A DNA stretch of 64,000 nucleotides from JAAYZH01 sp964479695 (lineage in GTDB: Bacteria; Bacillota; Clostridia; Saccharofermentanales; Fastidiosipilaceae): NCBI GenBank assembly GCA_964479695.1, contig CAYZSO010000011.1, forward strand, positions 20,789-84,788, read 5' to 3'. Under the pieces are notes generated by a model. It was not told the origin of the DNA. It was given only the letters and a program-made list of their open reading frames with translations, and did not search any database. This document shows, in pieces, positions 44,517-52,211 of this stretch; positions within the stretch are counted from its first letter, which is position 1, and each line of letters begins with the position of its first letter. The position numbers and the translations under genes were made by a program.

Positions 44517-46469
44517 ATGAGACTATTATCGCGTGGACAGCAGAAGGCTTTGGACCAGTTTCTGGTTGATAAGGGGATACCATTGATGCTCCTGATGGAG
44601 GCGGCTGGGACTGCAATTGCCGATGCTGTGGAAGCTAGGGAAAGCGTTTGGGAAGAACATGGTACGCGTAAATCCACAACGCCAATTGATCTTCTTGTCG
44701 GACCCGGCATGAACGGAGGGGACCTTTACGTGGCCGCTCGCAAGTTGGCATCCAGTAGGCAGGATCGGAAGATTCGGATATGGGAGCCGGGAGAGCCGGC
44801 GGGTGGTTTGGTAGGAGAGATGAGGGAGGCGGCTTTGGCAGTAGGAATACCCTGTAAACCTCTCAAGAAATATAAACCGCGCGGGGTGATTGTTGTGGAT
44901 GGTCTTTTGGGCACCGGATTTCAGCCTGAGCGCGAACTTTCGGAGGAACTTGCGGGGGCTCTGTGGAGATTAGCGTTGGCCAAAGCCGACCACGCCTACA
45001 TCATCGCCTGCGACTTGCCTTCCGGTGTTGTCGCAGATTCCGGAGCGTGCCACGAGCTGGCTGTGGCTGCCGACGAGACAGTGACGTTTTTTGCGCCGAA
45101 AATTGGCCAGATGATGTCGCCTGCCTGCCAACTGAATGGCGAACTCAGCGTGAGCACGCTTGGTTTTCCGGAATCACTGCTTAGCGAATTCTGGGAAGCC
45201 TGGGATGCCGGCTTGGCCGACGCTGACTTGGCTGAATCTGACTTGGCTGAGTCTGACGGTATGGACCAAGGGACTTCCTCGGCCTCAGCCACGAATAAGC
45301 GGGTTGGTAAGCCTCTTCGCCAATATCCAGACGATGTTTATACGTATGAGATGTCGGACTTAGTCGCAAACTTAGCTCCTGTGAAAACGGATGTTCACAA
45401 GGGATCCCAAGGGTATCTGCTGATGTTGGCGGGAAGTTCAGGAATGGCCGGAGCTGCCAGAATTGCGGCAGAGGCTGCTTTGCGGTCAGGCGCAGGTATG
45501 GTTCGTCTTGTGTGCGAACGAAGTGTGTATCTTGAACTGTTTTTGTCTTTGCCTTCGCTTTTGTACAGCATTCCAGATATAGAGTACGATCAGCGGTCTG
45601 AGGGTGGTTGGACATTCTCGGAAATTTGGGATGAACTTGATCTCATAAAAAAGGGAAAAGCGGACGATCAATCAGAGGTTTCAGCAGGACCTATGACCAT
45701 TCAAATGCCTGAAAATTTATCTGAGTCAGAGAATAGGTCTTCGGCCTCACCTATGGATGCATCGGCTCTGTACGCACAAGAGGCGTCAACACAAGCGTGG
45801 CTTGAGGCATTTCTTCCCTTTAAGGCCAAGGCAAGTGCCCTCCTCATCGGTCCGGGACTTGGAAGGGGGGAGAGGACTGAAGCTCTTCTTCGGGAGTTGT
45901 TGACTTGGGAGCAGCCTTTGGTGATTGATGCGGATGCTTTGTTTGAGCTCGCCCAATCGGAATCGTTGCGTCAGGCCTTGCGTGATAGGGCAGGCGTGAC
46001 GGTTCTTACGCCTCACGGCGGTGAGGCGGAGCGGCTGGCTGAAGCGTATGGGATTGACTGGCAATTGCCCCGACTGGGGCAGGCAGCCGCCCTTGCGCAC
46101 GCCGCAGGTTGCTGGGTCGTGCTCAAGGGCGAGGCTACGCTGACTGCGTCGCCGGCCGACCGTATCTATGTGAATACATCGGGCGGCCCCGGCCTTGCCA
46201 AAGGCGGCTCCGGCGACATCCTTGCGGGTCTTTTGGCCGGACTTCTGGCTCAAGGGTTGCCACCGGAAGTCGCGACTCCTGCGGCCGTATATTGGCATGG
46301 TGCCGCGGGGGACCTCGCTACCAAAGAGATGGGCTGGCATAGTGTCACCCCTTTAGACACCATGATTGAAATTTCCGAATTCATGGATAGAACCTGTCGG
46401 GCTTATTTAGAAAGCAAGAAAACAAGGCGCAAACGTAAGAAGCCGGAATACGAACCCAATTGGTTGTAA
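44517..46469 (+). CDS. nnr: Bifunctional NAD(P)H-hydrate epimerase / ADP-dependent dehydratase
   Basis: 650 residues, long for the family. The N-terminal YjeF-type epimerase (about 1-230) contains LMEAAGTAIADAV, GPGMNGGDLYVAARKL and CDLPSGVVADSG. The C-terminal carbohydrate-kinase-like dehydratase (about 285-640) contains LLMLAGSSGMAGAARIAAEA, LLIGPGLGRGERT, VIDADALF, TPHGGEAERLAE and GGSGDILAGLLAGLLAQG. It repairs damaged NADH/NADPH hydrates. A low-complexity linker joins the domains (ADLAESDLAESD; about 238-250), and an extra loop of about 60 residues sits at about 370-430. GAGGAG precedes the ATG. Confidence 0.93.
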   Translation: MRLLSRGQQKALDQFLVDKGIPLMLLMEAAGTAIADAVEARESVWEEHGTRKSTTPIDLLVGPGMNGGDLYVAARKLASSRQDRKIRIWEPGEPAGGLVGEMREAALAVGIPCKPLKKYKPRGVIVVDGLLGTGFQPERELSEELAGALWRLALAKADHAYIIACDLPSGVVADSGACHELAVAADETVTFFAPKIGQMMSPACQLNGELSVSTLGFPESLLSEFWEAWDAGLADADLAESDLAESDGMDQGTSSASATNKRVGKPLRQYPDDVYTYEMSDLVANLAPVKTDVHKGSQGYLLMLAGSSGMAGAARIAAEAALRSGAGMVRLVCERSVYLELFLSLPSLLYSIPDIEYDQRSEGGWTFSEIWDELDLIKKGKADDQSEVSAGPMTIQMPENLSESENRSSASPMDASALYAQEASTQAWLEAFLPFKAKASALLIGPGLGRGERTEALLRELLTWEQPLVIDADALFELAQSESLRQALRDRAGVTVLTPHGGEAERLAEAYGIDWQLPRLGQAAALAHAAGCWVVLKGEATLTASPADRIYVNTSGGPGLAKGGSGDILAGLLAGLLAQGLPPEVATPAAVYWHGAAGDLATKEMGWHSVTPLDTMIEISEFMDRTCRAYLESKKTRRKRKKPEYEPNWL

Positions 46470-46540
46470 GCAGTCTATCGGTAAGCAATCTACCACTAAG
46501 CACTCTACCGATAAGTACTCTAGGGCCAAGCGCTCTATTG
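46466..46540 (+). repeat. Stop-codon-spanning tandem array after nnr (five 15-bp units)
   Basis: Units GTAAGCAGTCTATCG, GTAAGCAATCTACCA, CTAAGCACTCTACCG, ATAAGTACTCTAGGG and CCAAGCGCTCTATTG. The first TAA is the stop of nnr. The 15-bp period keeps TAA in the same frame in four units. Confidence 0.93.
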
Positions 46541-46726
46541 GTAAGCATAACGATCAATGACAACGATCTGTGGCAGCGATCTATGCATCAACCCACAGGG
46601 GCGGATTGTGAGATAAAATGTAGGGGTTGGTTGAAGCTGACTGGAGCTGACTGAATCTGGATGAGCTGGTTGAAGGCGGCTTTGGCCTAAGCAAAAGTAC
46701 ATTTGACATGGGAAGTGCATAATAAG

Positions 46727-47989
46727 ATGAGCCAGGAATACATTAATGGACGTGAATTAGCAACCATCTGCGGAAGAACTTGGGCGGAGGTCGACCTTGA
46801 CCAGGCCAAGCGGAATTTTCTCTGGGTGCAGAAGCAGCTCGCGCCTGATGCCGCGATCGTAGCTGTTGTGAAAGCCGGCGCTTATGGGCACGGTGCCGCT
46901 GATCTTGCTCAAACGTACCTCGAAGCCGGCGCGGCCATGCTCGCTGTTTCTTGTCTCGATGAAGTGCTGAATCTGCGCCAGGCCGGCATTACGGCTCCGA
47001 TTCACATGCTCAGTGAGGGCGAGGAGGAGCGCCACGCCGAGGGTATCGAGGCTCGCGCGACTTACACGATTTATCGCACGGCCCAGGCGCAGGACCTGAG
47101 TCGCATTGCGCTGGAGATGGGCACACGCGCAACTTGTCACATTAAGATTGACACGGGGATGGGGCGGATTGGTTTTCCGGCTCAAGACCCCGAAACTCTG
47201 GGGCGCATCATCGAAATTTGCCAGCTTCCGGGCCTCAATGTTGAAGGGATTTTCATGCACTTTGCGACGGCGGATGGTTTTGATGAAGCGGATCCTGTGG
47301 TTGGTGAGGAGCATGGTGAGGCTTTTGTGCTGAAGCAATTCGTGGAGTTTAGGACACTGCTTGCAGATCTCGAGGCTCGCGGGTACACGTTCCGCTATCG
47401 GCACTGTTGTAACACGGCCGCCACGCTCAAACACAAAGAAATGCACATGGATCTTGTGCGTGTCGGCTTGGGGCTTTATGGGCTTTTGCCGGACAACTAT
47501 ATGAAAACGCACACCGGTCACTCCGAGATTCTCTCGCTTCACAGTCGTGTGTTGCAAGTCAAAGTTTTGGAACCCGGCCAGAGCGTCAGCTACGGCCGCC
47601 GTTTTGTTGCTCCCCGCCGCATGACTGTCGCCACTGTGCCGGTTGGCTATGCTGATGGCTATCGGCGAAGTATGTTGGGGAGTGCTTTTGCGCTCATACA
47701 TGGGAAGAGGGTGCCCTTGATCGGGACGATCTGTATGGATGCGTGCCTTTTTGATGTGAGTTCTATTGTTGACCCTGAGGGGGCTGTTGATGGGAGCGCC
47801 GGTGGAGTCAAATCCGGTGACCCGGTTGTCCTTTGGGGAACGCAAGGATCTGAAACGATTACGATGGACGAAGTTGCTTCTTGGCAGGACACGATTAATT
47901 ACGAGGTGCCATGTCAGCTCTCGATTCGCATTCCACGCGTTTACCTGAAAAACGGCCAACCGTGGAAAATCACTCACCAGTTGTATTAG
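46727..47989 (+). CDS. alr: Alanine racemase
   Basis: 420 residues. The PLP lysine sits in VVKAGAYGHGAADLA (the usual Asp after KA is Gly here). HIKIDTGMGRIGF, YCCNTA-like RHCCNTAATLKH, RVGLGLYGLLP and VGYADGYRRSMLG complete the family set, with the catalytic Tyr in the C-terminal domain region SVSYGRRF. It makes D-alanine for peptidoglycan. The ATG at 46727 is preferred, with GGAAG upstream. It follows nnr, a common pairing. Confidence 0.95.
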   Translation: MSQEYINGRELATICGRTWAEVDLDQAKRNFLWVQKQLAPDAAIVAVVKAGAYGHGAADLAQTYLEAGAAMLAVSCLDEVLNLRQAGITAPIHMLSEGEEERHAEGIEARATYTIYRTAQAQDLSRIALEMGTRATCHIKIDTGMGRIGFPAQDPETLGRIIEICQLPGLNVEGIFMHFATADGFDEADPVVGEEHGEAFVLKQFVEFRTLLADLEARGYTFRYRHCCNTAATLKHKEMHMDLVRVGLGLYGLLPDNYMKTHTGHSEILSLHSRVLQVKVLEPGQSVSYGRRFVAPRRMTVATVPVGYADGYRRSMLGSAFALIHGKRVPLIGTICMDACLFDVSSIVDPEGAVDGSAGGVKSGDPVVLWGTQGSETITMDEVASWQDTINYEVPCQLSIRIPRVYLKNGQPWKITHQLY

Positions 47990-48013
47990 GGTTGGGGTAG
48001 TGTTGGAGTAGGG
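47981..48013 (+). repeat. Stop-codon-spanning tandem array after alr (three 11-bp units)
   Basis: TTGTATTAGGG (contains the alr stop), TTGGGGTAGTG, TTGGAGTAGGG. All three retain TAG; the 11-bp period places it in three different frames. Confidence 0.8.
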
Positions 48014-48015
48014 GA

Positions 48016-48061
48016 GAAAGTGACTACATAAGTTTAAATTTAAACTTATGTAGTCACTTTC
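48016..48061. repeat. Interspersed palindrome, copy 6 (perfect 46 bp), with adjacent half-site
   Basis: Half-site ACTACATAAGTTTAAA and complement, flanked by GAAAGTG and its exact complement CACTTTC; pairing ends at base 7. A lone half-site remnant ACTTATGTAGT lies at 48068-48078. It is between the convergent alr and GNAT genes. Confidence 0.95.
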
Positions 48062-48097
48062 ATTCTTACTTATGTAGTTAAAACGAACGAACACCGC

Positions 48098-48141
48098 CCC
48101 CTACAAAACCCCTACAATACCCCTACAAAACCCTACAAATA
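48098..48141 (-). repeat. Stop-codon-spanning tandem array after the GNAT gene (four 11-bp units)
   Basis: Forward units CCCCTACAAAA, CCCCTACAATA, CCCCTACAAAA, CCCTACAAATA. The last contains the minus-strand stop (48133-48135). Every unit retains TAG on the minus strand, in successive frames. Confidence 0.93.
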
Positions 48142-48642
48142 CCGCAGCAAACACACCTTCGGGTAGGGACGCCCGCTATTCACGCTGTAAAGGAAGAAAT
48201 CGTGCCTTTTGTAAAAATCCAGCAAGCGCGTATTATTCTGTGCGGTGTAGAGATACACTTCGCGAATTCCCTGCCGTTTCAGGAAACCGCACGCCGCCTC
48301 CATCAAATCATGCCCAATCCCCAAACTGTGATAACGCGGATCCACACAGAAACGGGTCAATAGAGTCTTCCCCAACGAAAAATCCGACACCAGACGCACC
48401 GAACCAACCCAGCGGTCGCCAATCCGAGCCGCCAGCAGATCCTCATTATCCATGGCATCCATGATGTCGCCACGCGTTTCATTAAGTGACGCCAGAAAAT
48501 AACTGCCATCACGCTTGTAGAGCGGAATTTGAGCCTCTTGGGCATAAAGCATCATCGCTCGCTTCTGCAAGTCGAGCAACACCTCCGCCTGACTGTGGTC
48601 AGTGACTTTTACAACTACCAGAGCATCCTGATCGATCCTCAA
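48133..48642 (-). CDS. GNAT-family N-acetyltransferase
   Basis: 169 residues. VGSVRLVSDFSLGKTLLTRFCV leads into the acetyl-CoA loop region YHSLGIGHDLMEAACGFLKRQG and the C-terminal strand pair EVYLYTAQNNTRLLDFYKRHDF, the normal GNAT layout. The substrate is unknown; proximity to the arginine operon on the same strand hints at, but does not prove, an amino-acid substrate. The start is TTG at 48642 behind AGAGGAA. No in-frame ATG lies close by. Confidence 0.8.
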   Translation of the reverse strand: MRIDQDALVVVKVTDHSQAEVLLDLQKRAMMLYAQEAQIPLYKRDGSYFLASLNETRGDIMDAMDNEDLLAARIGDRWVGSVRLVSDFSLGKTLLTRFCVDPRYHSLGIGHDLMEAACGFLKRQGIREVYLYTAQNNTRLLDFYKRHDFFLYSVNSGRPYPKVCLLRYL

Positions 48643-48755
48643 ACTTAATTTCCTCTCCCAGCAAGATCAATCTCACAAGTATGTATGCTCACGATAGCAC
48701 AAAGAATCGGTCAATGGATTACAGAGCTGTTTCATTTCGCAAATTTGAGGAATTA

Positions 48756-48785
48756 CTTTGGCCAAAGCCGCCCCCAACCACCCTC
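48756..48785. repeat. Long intergenic copy of the GGCTTTGGCCAAAGCC repeat
   Basis: CTTTGGCCAAAG (48756-48767) continues as CCGCCCCCAACCACCC. The same extension follows the copies at 58739 and, with small changes, at 51104 and 51140. Confidence 0.8.
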
Positions 48786-48818
48786 GTCACGCACCGCCAA
48801 CACTCGCCACGCGCACTC

Positions 48819-48855
48819 ACTCCCAACCACTCCCAACCACCACTCATAACTCCCC
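48819..48855 (-). repeat. 10-bp tandem array around the argF stop
   Basis: Forward ACTCCCAACC twice, then ACCACTCATA, which contains the argF stop (48844-48846), then ACTCCCC. The unit holding the stop is the most diverged. Confidence 0.6.
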
Positions 48856-49773
48856 TAGGATGGTGTAGATGAGGGCAGCCTTCTGGGCGTGGAGGCGGTT
48901 TTCTGCTTCGTCAAAAACCACCGACTGCGGCCCTTCAAAAACCTCCTCCGAAACCTCGTACCCACGATACGCTGGGAGGCAATGCATGAAGATGGCTTCG
49001 GCTTTGGCCAAACTCATCAACTCACGATTCACCTGAAAATCCTTGAAAACCGGCACCTTCTCGCGCTTCAGCTCCTCCTGCCCCATGCTCACCCACGTGT
49101 CCGTGTAAACGACATCCGCGTCAGCTACAGCCTCGGCGGGATTCGAGGTGAGGAGGAGCTCCGAACCGCTGCGGCGCGCGAGGTCTGCCGCCTGGCGAAC
49201 CACCATGCGATCAACTTCGTACTCCGCCGGAGAAGCGATGGCGATGTTCATTTTCGCAAGCGCACCCCCAATCATCAGCGAATGCGCGACGTTGTTGCCG
49301 TCTCCGACATACGCGAGCTTCAGCCCGGTCAAAGTCCCCTTCTTCTCGCGAATGGTCTGGAGGTCCGCCAGAATCTGACACGGATGAAAGCGATCCGACA
49401 AACCATTGATCACGGGCACCGACGACCATTTGGCCAGCTCCACCGTCTCCGAGTGGCTGTCGTTGCGGATCATAATGGCGTCAAGATAACGCGAAAGCAC
49501 ACGCGCCGTATCCGCAATGGTCTCGCCGCGCCCCAACTGAATCTCGCGGCTCGACAAAAAGAGCGCGTGCCCGCCCAGCTGATACATCCCGGTCTCAAAG
49601 GAAACCCTCGTCCTCGTCGATGACTTGGCAAAAATCATGCCCAAAGTCTTCCCCGCCAAGTAAGGATAGTACTTGCCGCGGCGGGTTTCGGCTTTTAGTT
49701 CGTCGGCCTTGTCCAGGAGTGCAATCAGGGTTTCGGGGTCCAGGTCAGCCAGGGTGAGAAGATCTTTTTTCAT
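48844..49773 (-). CDS. argF: Ornithine carbamoyltransferase
   Basis: 309 residues. The carbamoyl-phosphate site SSTRTRVSFE (about 53-62), FHPCQILADLQT, GDGNNVAHS and the HCLPA block (FMHCLPAYRG) identify it. It forms citrulline from ornithine and carbamoyl phosphate. It is the last gene of the minus-strand argC-argB-argD-argF unit. The ATG at 49773 follows AGG with a short spacer; the GTG at 49779 is an alternative. A palindrome copy lies just upstream. Confidence 0.95.
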   Translation of the reverse strand: MKKDLLTLADLDPETLIALLDKADELKAETRRGKYYPYLAGKTLGMIFAKSSTRTRVSFETGMYQLGGHALFLSSREIQLGRGETIADTARVLSRYLDAIMIRNDSHSETVELAKWSSVPVINGLSDRFHPCQILADLQTIREKKGTLTGLKLAYVGDGNNVAHSLMIGGALAKMNIAIASPAEYEVDRMVVRQAADLARRSGSELLLTSNPAEAVADADVVYTDTWVSMGQEELKREKVPVFKDFQVNRELMSLAKAEAIFMHCLPAYRGYEVSEEVFEGPQSVVFDEAENRLHAQKAALIYTILGEL

Positions 49774-49781
49774 GTGCACCT

Positions 49782-49809
49782 ACTACATAAGTTTATTTTT
49801 AAACTTATG
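49782..49809. repeat. Interspersed palindrome, copy 8 (truncated)
   Basis: The left arm ACTACATAAGTTTA is complete; after TTTT the right arm stops at TAAACTTATG, losing the last four bases. It lies in the argD-argF gap, inside an apparent operon. At 49809-49843 GACAAAAAAATT, GACAGAAAAATT and GACGAAAAATT form a further tandem. Confidence 0.75.
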
Positions 49810-49844
49810 ACAAAAAAATTGACAGAAAAATTGACGAAAAATTC

Positions 49845-49870
49845 CTTACGCCAAAACCTTACGCCAAAAC
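49845..49870 (-). repeat. Stop-codon-spanning duplication after argD (two 13-bp units)
   Basis: CTTACGCCAAAAC occurs twice without change on the forward strand; the second copy (49858-49870) contains the argD stop (49859-49861) and final codons. Confidence 0.93.
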
Positions 49871-51049
49871 GTCTGCCAAAATCGCAATGAAGTCGTCGAC
49901 GTCGGCTTTGGTCAAAATCAGCGCGGGCAAAAGTCTTATCGTCGACGGAGCCGGGTTGTTGACCAAGATCCCGCGGTCGAAGAGCTTGTCGCGCAAAGCG
50001 CCTGATTCGAGAACAGGCAGGTCGAAACCAATCATCAGGCCTTCGCCGCGGATGGCGGTGATCAGACCATCCGCGGCCAGGGCGGACAGGCGGTCTTTGA
50101 AATAGGAGCCGACCGTGGCCGCATTTTCCAGAAGGCCCAGTCGGTCGTATTCGTCAAGGACGGTGAGGGCGGCGCGGCAGGCCAGGGGGCCGCCGCCAAA
50201 GGTCGTGCCGTGCATGCCGGGAGTGAAGCCCGTGGCAACTTCGGCTGTGGAAAGGATCGCACCGATCGGAACACCGCCGCCGAGGCCTTTGGCCAAAGAC
50301 ACAATATCCGCCCGAATCCCATAGAGCTCCTGCGCCAAGAACTTGCCGGTTCGCCCCATGCCGGACTGGATTTCGTCCAGAATGAGGAGAATTCCCTCCT
50401 CATCGCAGAGCTGACGCACCGCCTGCAAATACGCAGGGTCAGCCGGCCAAATGCCGCTTTCGCCCTGGATAGGCTCCAGCATAATCGCCGCAGTTTGGGG
50501 CGTCACAGCTTCACGAAGCGCAGCCAAATCATTAAACGGTACATACTTGAAACCGGCGGGCAGCGGCGTAAAGCCCTTGTGGAACTTTTCCTGACCGGTA
50601 GCGGTCAAGGTCGCAAGGGTCCGCCCGTGAAAAGAATGGCTCGCTGTAATAATTTCGTAGCGATCCGAACCGTTTTTATAATAATACGCACGGGCAAGCT
50701 TCATCGCCGCCTCATTAGCCTCTGCGCCCGAATTAGCAAAAAACGCTTTGTCATAACCGGTCCTCTCACACAAAGCCACCGCCAACTCCGTCTGCGGCCG
50801 GTTGTAATAGAGGTTAGAGCAATGGATCACCGCCTGTGCCTGCTCAGCAATCGCATTCGCCAGCGCCGCATTCCCGTGCCCCAGCACATTCACTGCGATC
50901 CCGCCGACCAGATCCAGCCACGCATTCCCCGCCTCATCGTAAACATAACAACCATCACCGTGATCAATCACGAGCGGAATCCGCCGCCCGAAACAATCCA
51001 GGTAATATTGCTGATCCAGATCGATAATTTCTTGTGTATTCTTATCCAC
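49859..51049 (-). CDS. argD: Acetylornithine aminotransferase
   Basis: 396 residues. PLP-enzyme class III: GIAVNVLGHGN, FFANSGAEANEAAMKLAR, SFHGRTLATLTATGQ, LILDEIQSGMGRTGKF and the PLP lysine in SLAKGLGGGVPIG. It transaminates N-acetylglutamate semialdehyde. I choose GTG at 51049, preceded by GAGGAGG, which gives an N-terminus of normal length (VDKNTQEIIDLDQQYYLDCF). ATG codons at 51085 and 51160 would add residues translated from the GGCTTTGGCCAAAG repeat region. Confidence 0.93.
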   Translation of the reverse strand: MDKNTQEIIDLDQQYYLDCFGRRIPLVIDHGDGCYVYDEAGNAWLDLVGGIAVNVLGHGNAALANAIAEQAQAVIHCSNLYYNRPQTELAVALCERTGYDKAFFANSGAEANEAAMKLARAYYYKNGSDRYEIITASHSFHGRTLATLTATGQEKFHKGFTPLPAGFKYVPFNDLAALREAVTPQTAAIMLEPIQGESGIWPADPAYLQAVRQLCDEEGILLILDEIQSGMGRTGKFLAQELYGIRADIVSLAKGLGGGVPIGAILSTAEVATGFTPGMHGTTFGGGPLACRAALTVLDEYDRLGLLENAATVGSYFKDRLSALAADGLITAIRGEGLMIGFDLPVLESGALRDKLFDRGILVNNPAPSTIRLLPALILTKADVDDFIAILADVLA

Positions 51050-51179
51050 AGTCCGTTCCTCCTCAAACTTTTCTCTTTCGTTCATTTTCAAGTTTATGTT
51101 CCAGTGGCCAAAGCCGCCTCCAACCAACTCAACGCTTCCAGTGGCCAAAGTCGCCTCCAACCACCTCAGCCGCCGAATC

Positions 51180-52121
51180 TCAAATTCGCTCGCCGGGGTA
51201 GTAAGGCCGCCTCTTCGTCATAATCATCGTCCCGATACCGGTGTGAGTGAAAATCTCAAGCAACAAAGCATGCGGAATCGTGCCGTCCAAAATATGCGTG
51301 CGCCCCACGCCCCGTCTCACCGTGTCAAGGGCGCTGCGGACCTTCGGAATCATGCCGCCGTTAATCGTGCCGTCCGCAATAAGTTCCTCAATTTCTGTCT
51401 CCACGAGGACCGTATACACAATGTCCTCGCCTTTTTCATTCTTGCCTTTCACGCCCGGAACGTTAGTCAAAGTCATCAACTTCTCCGCCTGCAACGCAAC
51501 CGCCACCTCCGCGGCAACCTGGTCAGCATTCACGTTGTAGCACTTCCCCTCATCATCCACCGCAATCGGCGCAATCACCGGGATCGAGCCCATGTCGGAG
51601 AGCGTGTGAATCAGGTCAACATTCACCTTTTCCACCTCGCCCACAAAGCCCAGATCAATCGGCTCGCCCGCCTGATTCTTCGTCAACTTGTGGCAAACCA
51701 AAAGATTCGCATCATAGCCCGCGAGGCCAATCGCCTTCGCGCCATGAGCATTCAATTCCGTAACAATGCGCGCGTTCGTATTGCCAATCACCGCCTCGCG
51801 TATCACCGCAATCGCATCCTCAGAAGTCACTCGGAGACCCTCTTTGAACTCGCTTTTGATGCCGGCTTTGGCCAAAGCCGCCGAAATATCCGGTCCTCCC
51901 CCGTGCACCAACACCGTATGAATCCCCACATATCTCAACAGCGTAATATCAGACATCACGCTCGACAGCATCTGCGGATCCGTAATCGCATTCCCGCCAT
52001 ACTTAATGACAACCGTTTTGCCGGCCAAAGAGCGGATATAAGGCAAGGCCTCAATCAAAACCTCCGCCTTCGTCCCGGCTGACATGGCCTTCAACTCTTC
52101 CTTATTAACCTGATACATCAT
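51180..52121 (-). CDS. argB: Acetylglutamate kinase
   Basis: 313 residues. KTVVIKYGGNAI (about 36-47), TVLVHGGGPDISAALAK, INADQVAAEVAVAL-like VNADQVAAEVAVALQAEK, and C-terminal GGMIPKVRSALDTVRRGVGRTHILDG, whose N-terminal extension and Arg-containing C-lobe fit the arginine-inhibited class. The GAGGTG site before 52121 supports that start. An 18-bp perfect CGGCTTTGGCCAAAGCCG word lies inside the gene (51863-51880) and encodes ALAKAG/AALAKAGIK. Confidence 0.95.
   Translation of the reverse strand: MMYQVNKEELKAMSAGTKAEVLIEALPYIRSLAGKTVVIKYGGNAITDPQMLSSVMSDITLLRYVGIHTVLVHGGGPDISAALAKAGIKSEFKEGLRVTSEDAIAVIREAVIGNTNARIVTELNAHGAKAIGLAGYDANLLVCHKLTKNQAGEPIDLGFVGEVEKVNVDLIHTLSDMGSIPVIAPIAVDDEGKCYNVNADQVAAEVAVALQAEKLMTLTNVPGVKGKNEKGEDIVYTVLVETEIEELIADGTINGGMIPKVRSALDTVRRGVGRTHILDGTIPHALLLEIFTHTGIGTMIMTKRRPYYPGERI
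51863..51880. repeat. CTTTGGCCAAAG dispersed word (longest palindromic copy)
   Basis: Perfect 18-bp palindrome. Exact 12-mers start at 5390, 13556, 20333, 34620, 48756, 50286, 51866, 58739 and 61117. One-mismatch copies lie at about 10077, 29453, 40426, 41593, 49002 and 58907, and partial copies (GGCCAAAGCC) elsewhere, for example 17444, 20495, 41385, 51104 and 53276. Chance expectation for one exact 12-mer in 64 kb is about 0.004. Confidence 0.9.
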
Positions 52122-52146
52122 GTGACACCTCAACACTTTTGACTTC

Positions 52147-52192
52147 ACATTTGACTACATAAGTTTAAATTTAAACTTATGTAGTCAAATGT
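52147..52192. repeat. Interspersed palindrome, copy 7 (perfect 46 bp)
   Basis: Half-site ACTACATAAGTTTAAA and complement, flanked by ACATTTG and its exact complement CAAATGT; pairing ends at base 7. It lies in the argC-argB gap of the arginine operon, 25 bases from the argB start, so a strong terminator role is unlikely here. Confidence 0.95.
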
Positions 52193-52211
52193 TCCTTAAA
52201 TGCACCTTAAA
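52190..52211 (-). repeat. Stop-codon-spanning duplication after argC (two 11-bp units)
   Basis: Forward TGTTCCTTAAA then TGCACCTTAAA; the second contains the argC stop (52207-52209). It overlaps the palindrome by three bases. Confidence 0.8.

Noticed and set aside
46757..48094. 445-codon open frame antisense to alr
   Set aside because: Same reason; no motif, no ribosome site, and it ends within the alr coding region.
51096..52082. Plus-strand open frame opposite argB
   Set aside because: Arg/His-rich shadow of argB with no start site or domain.
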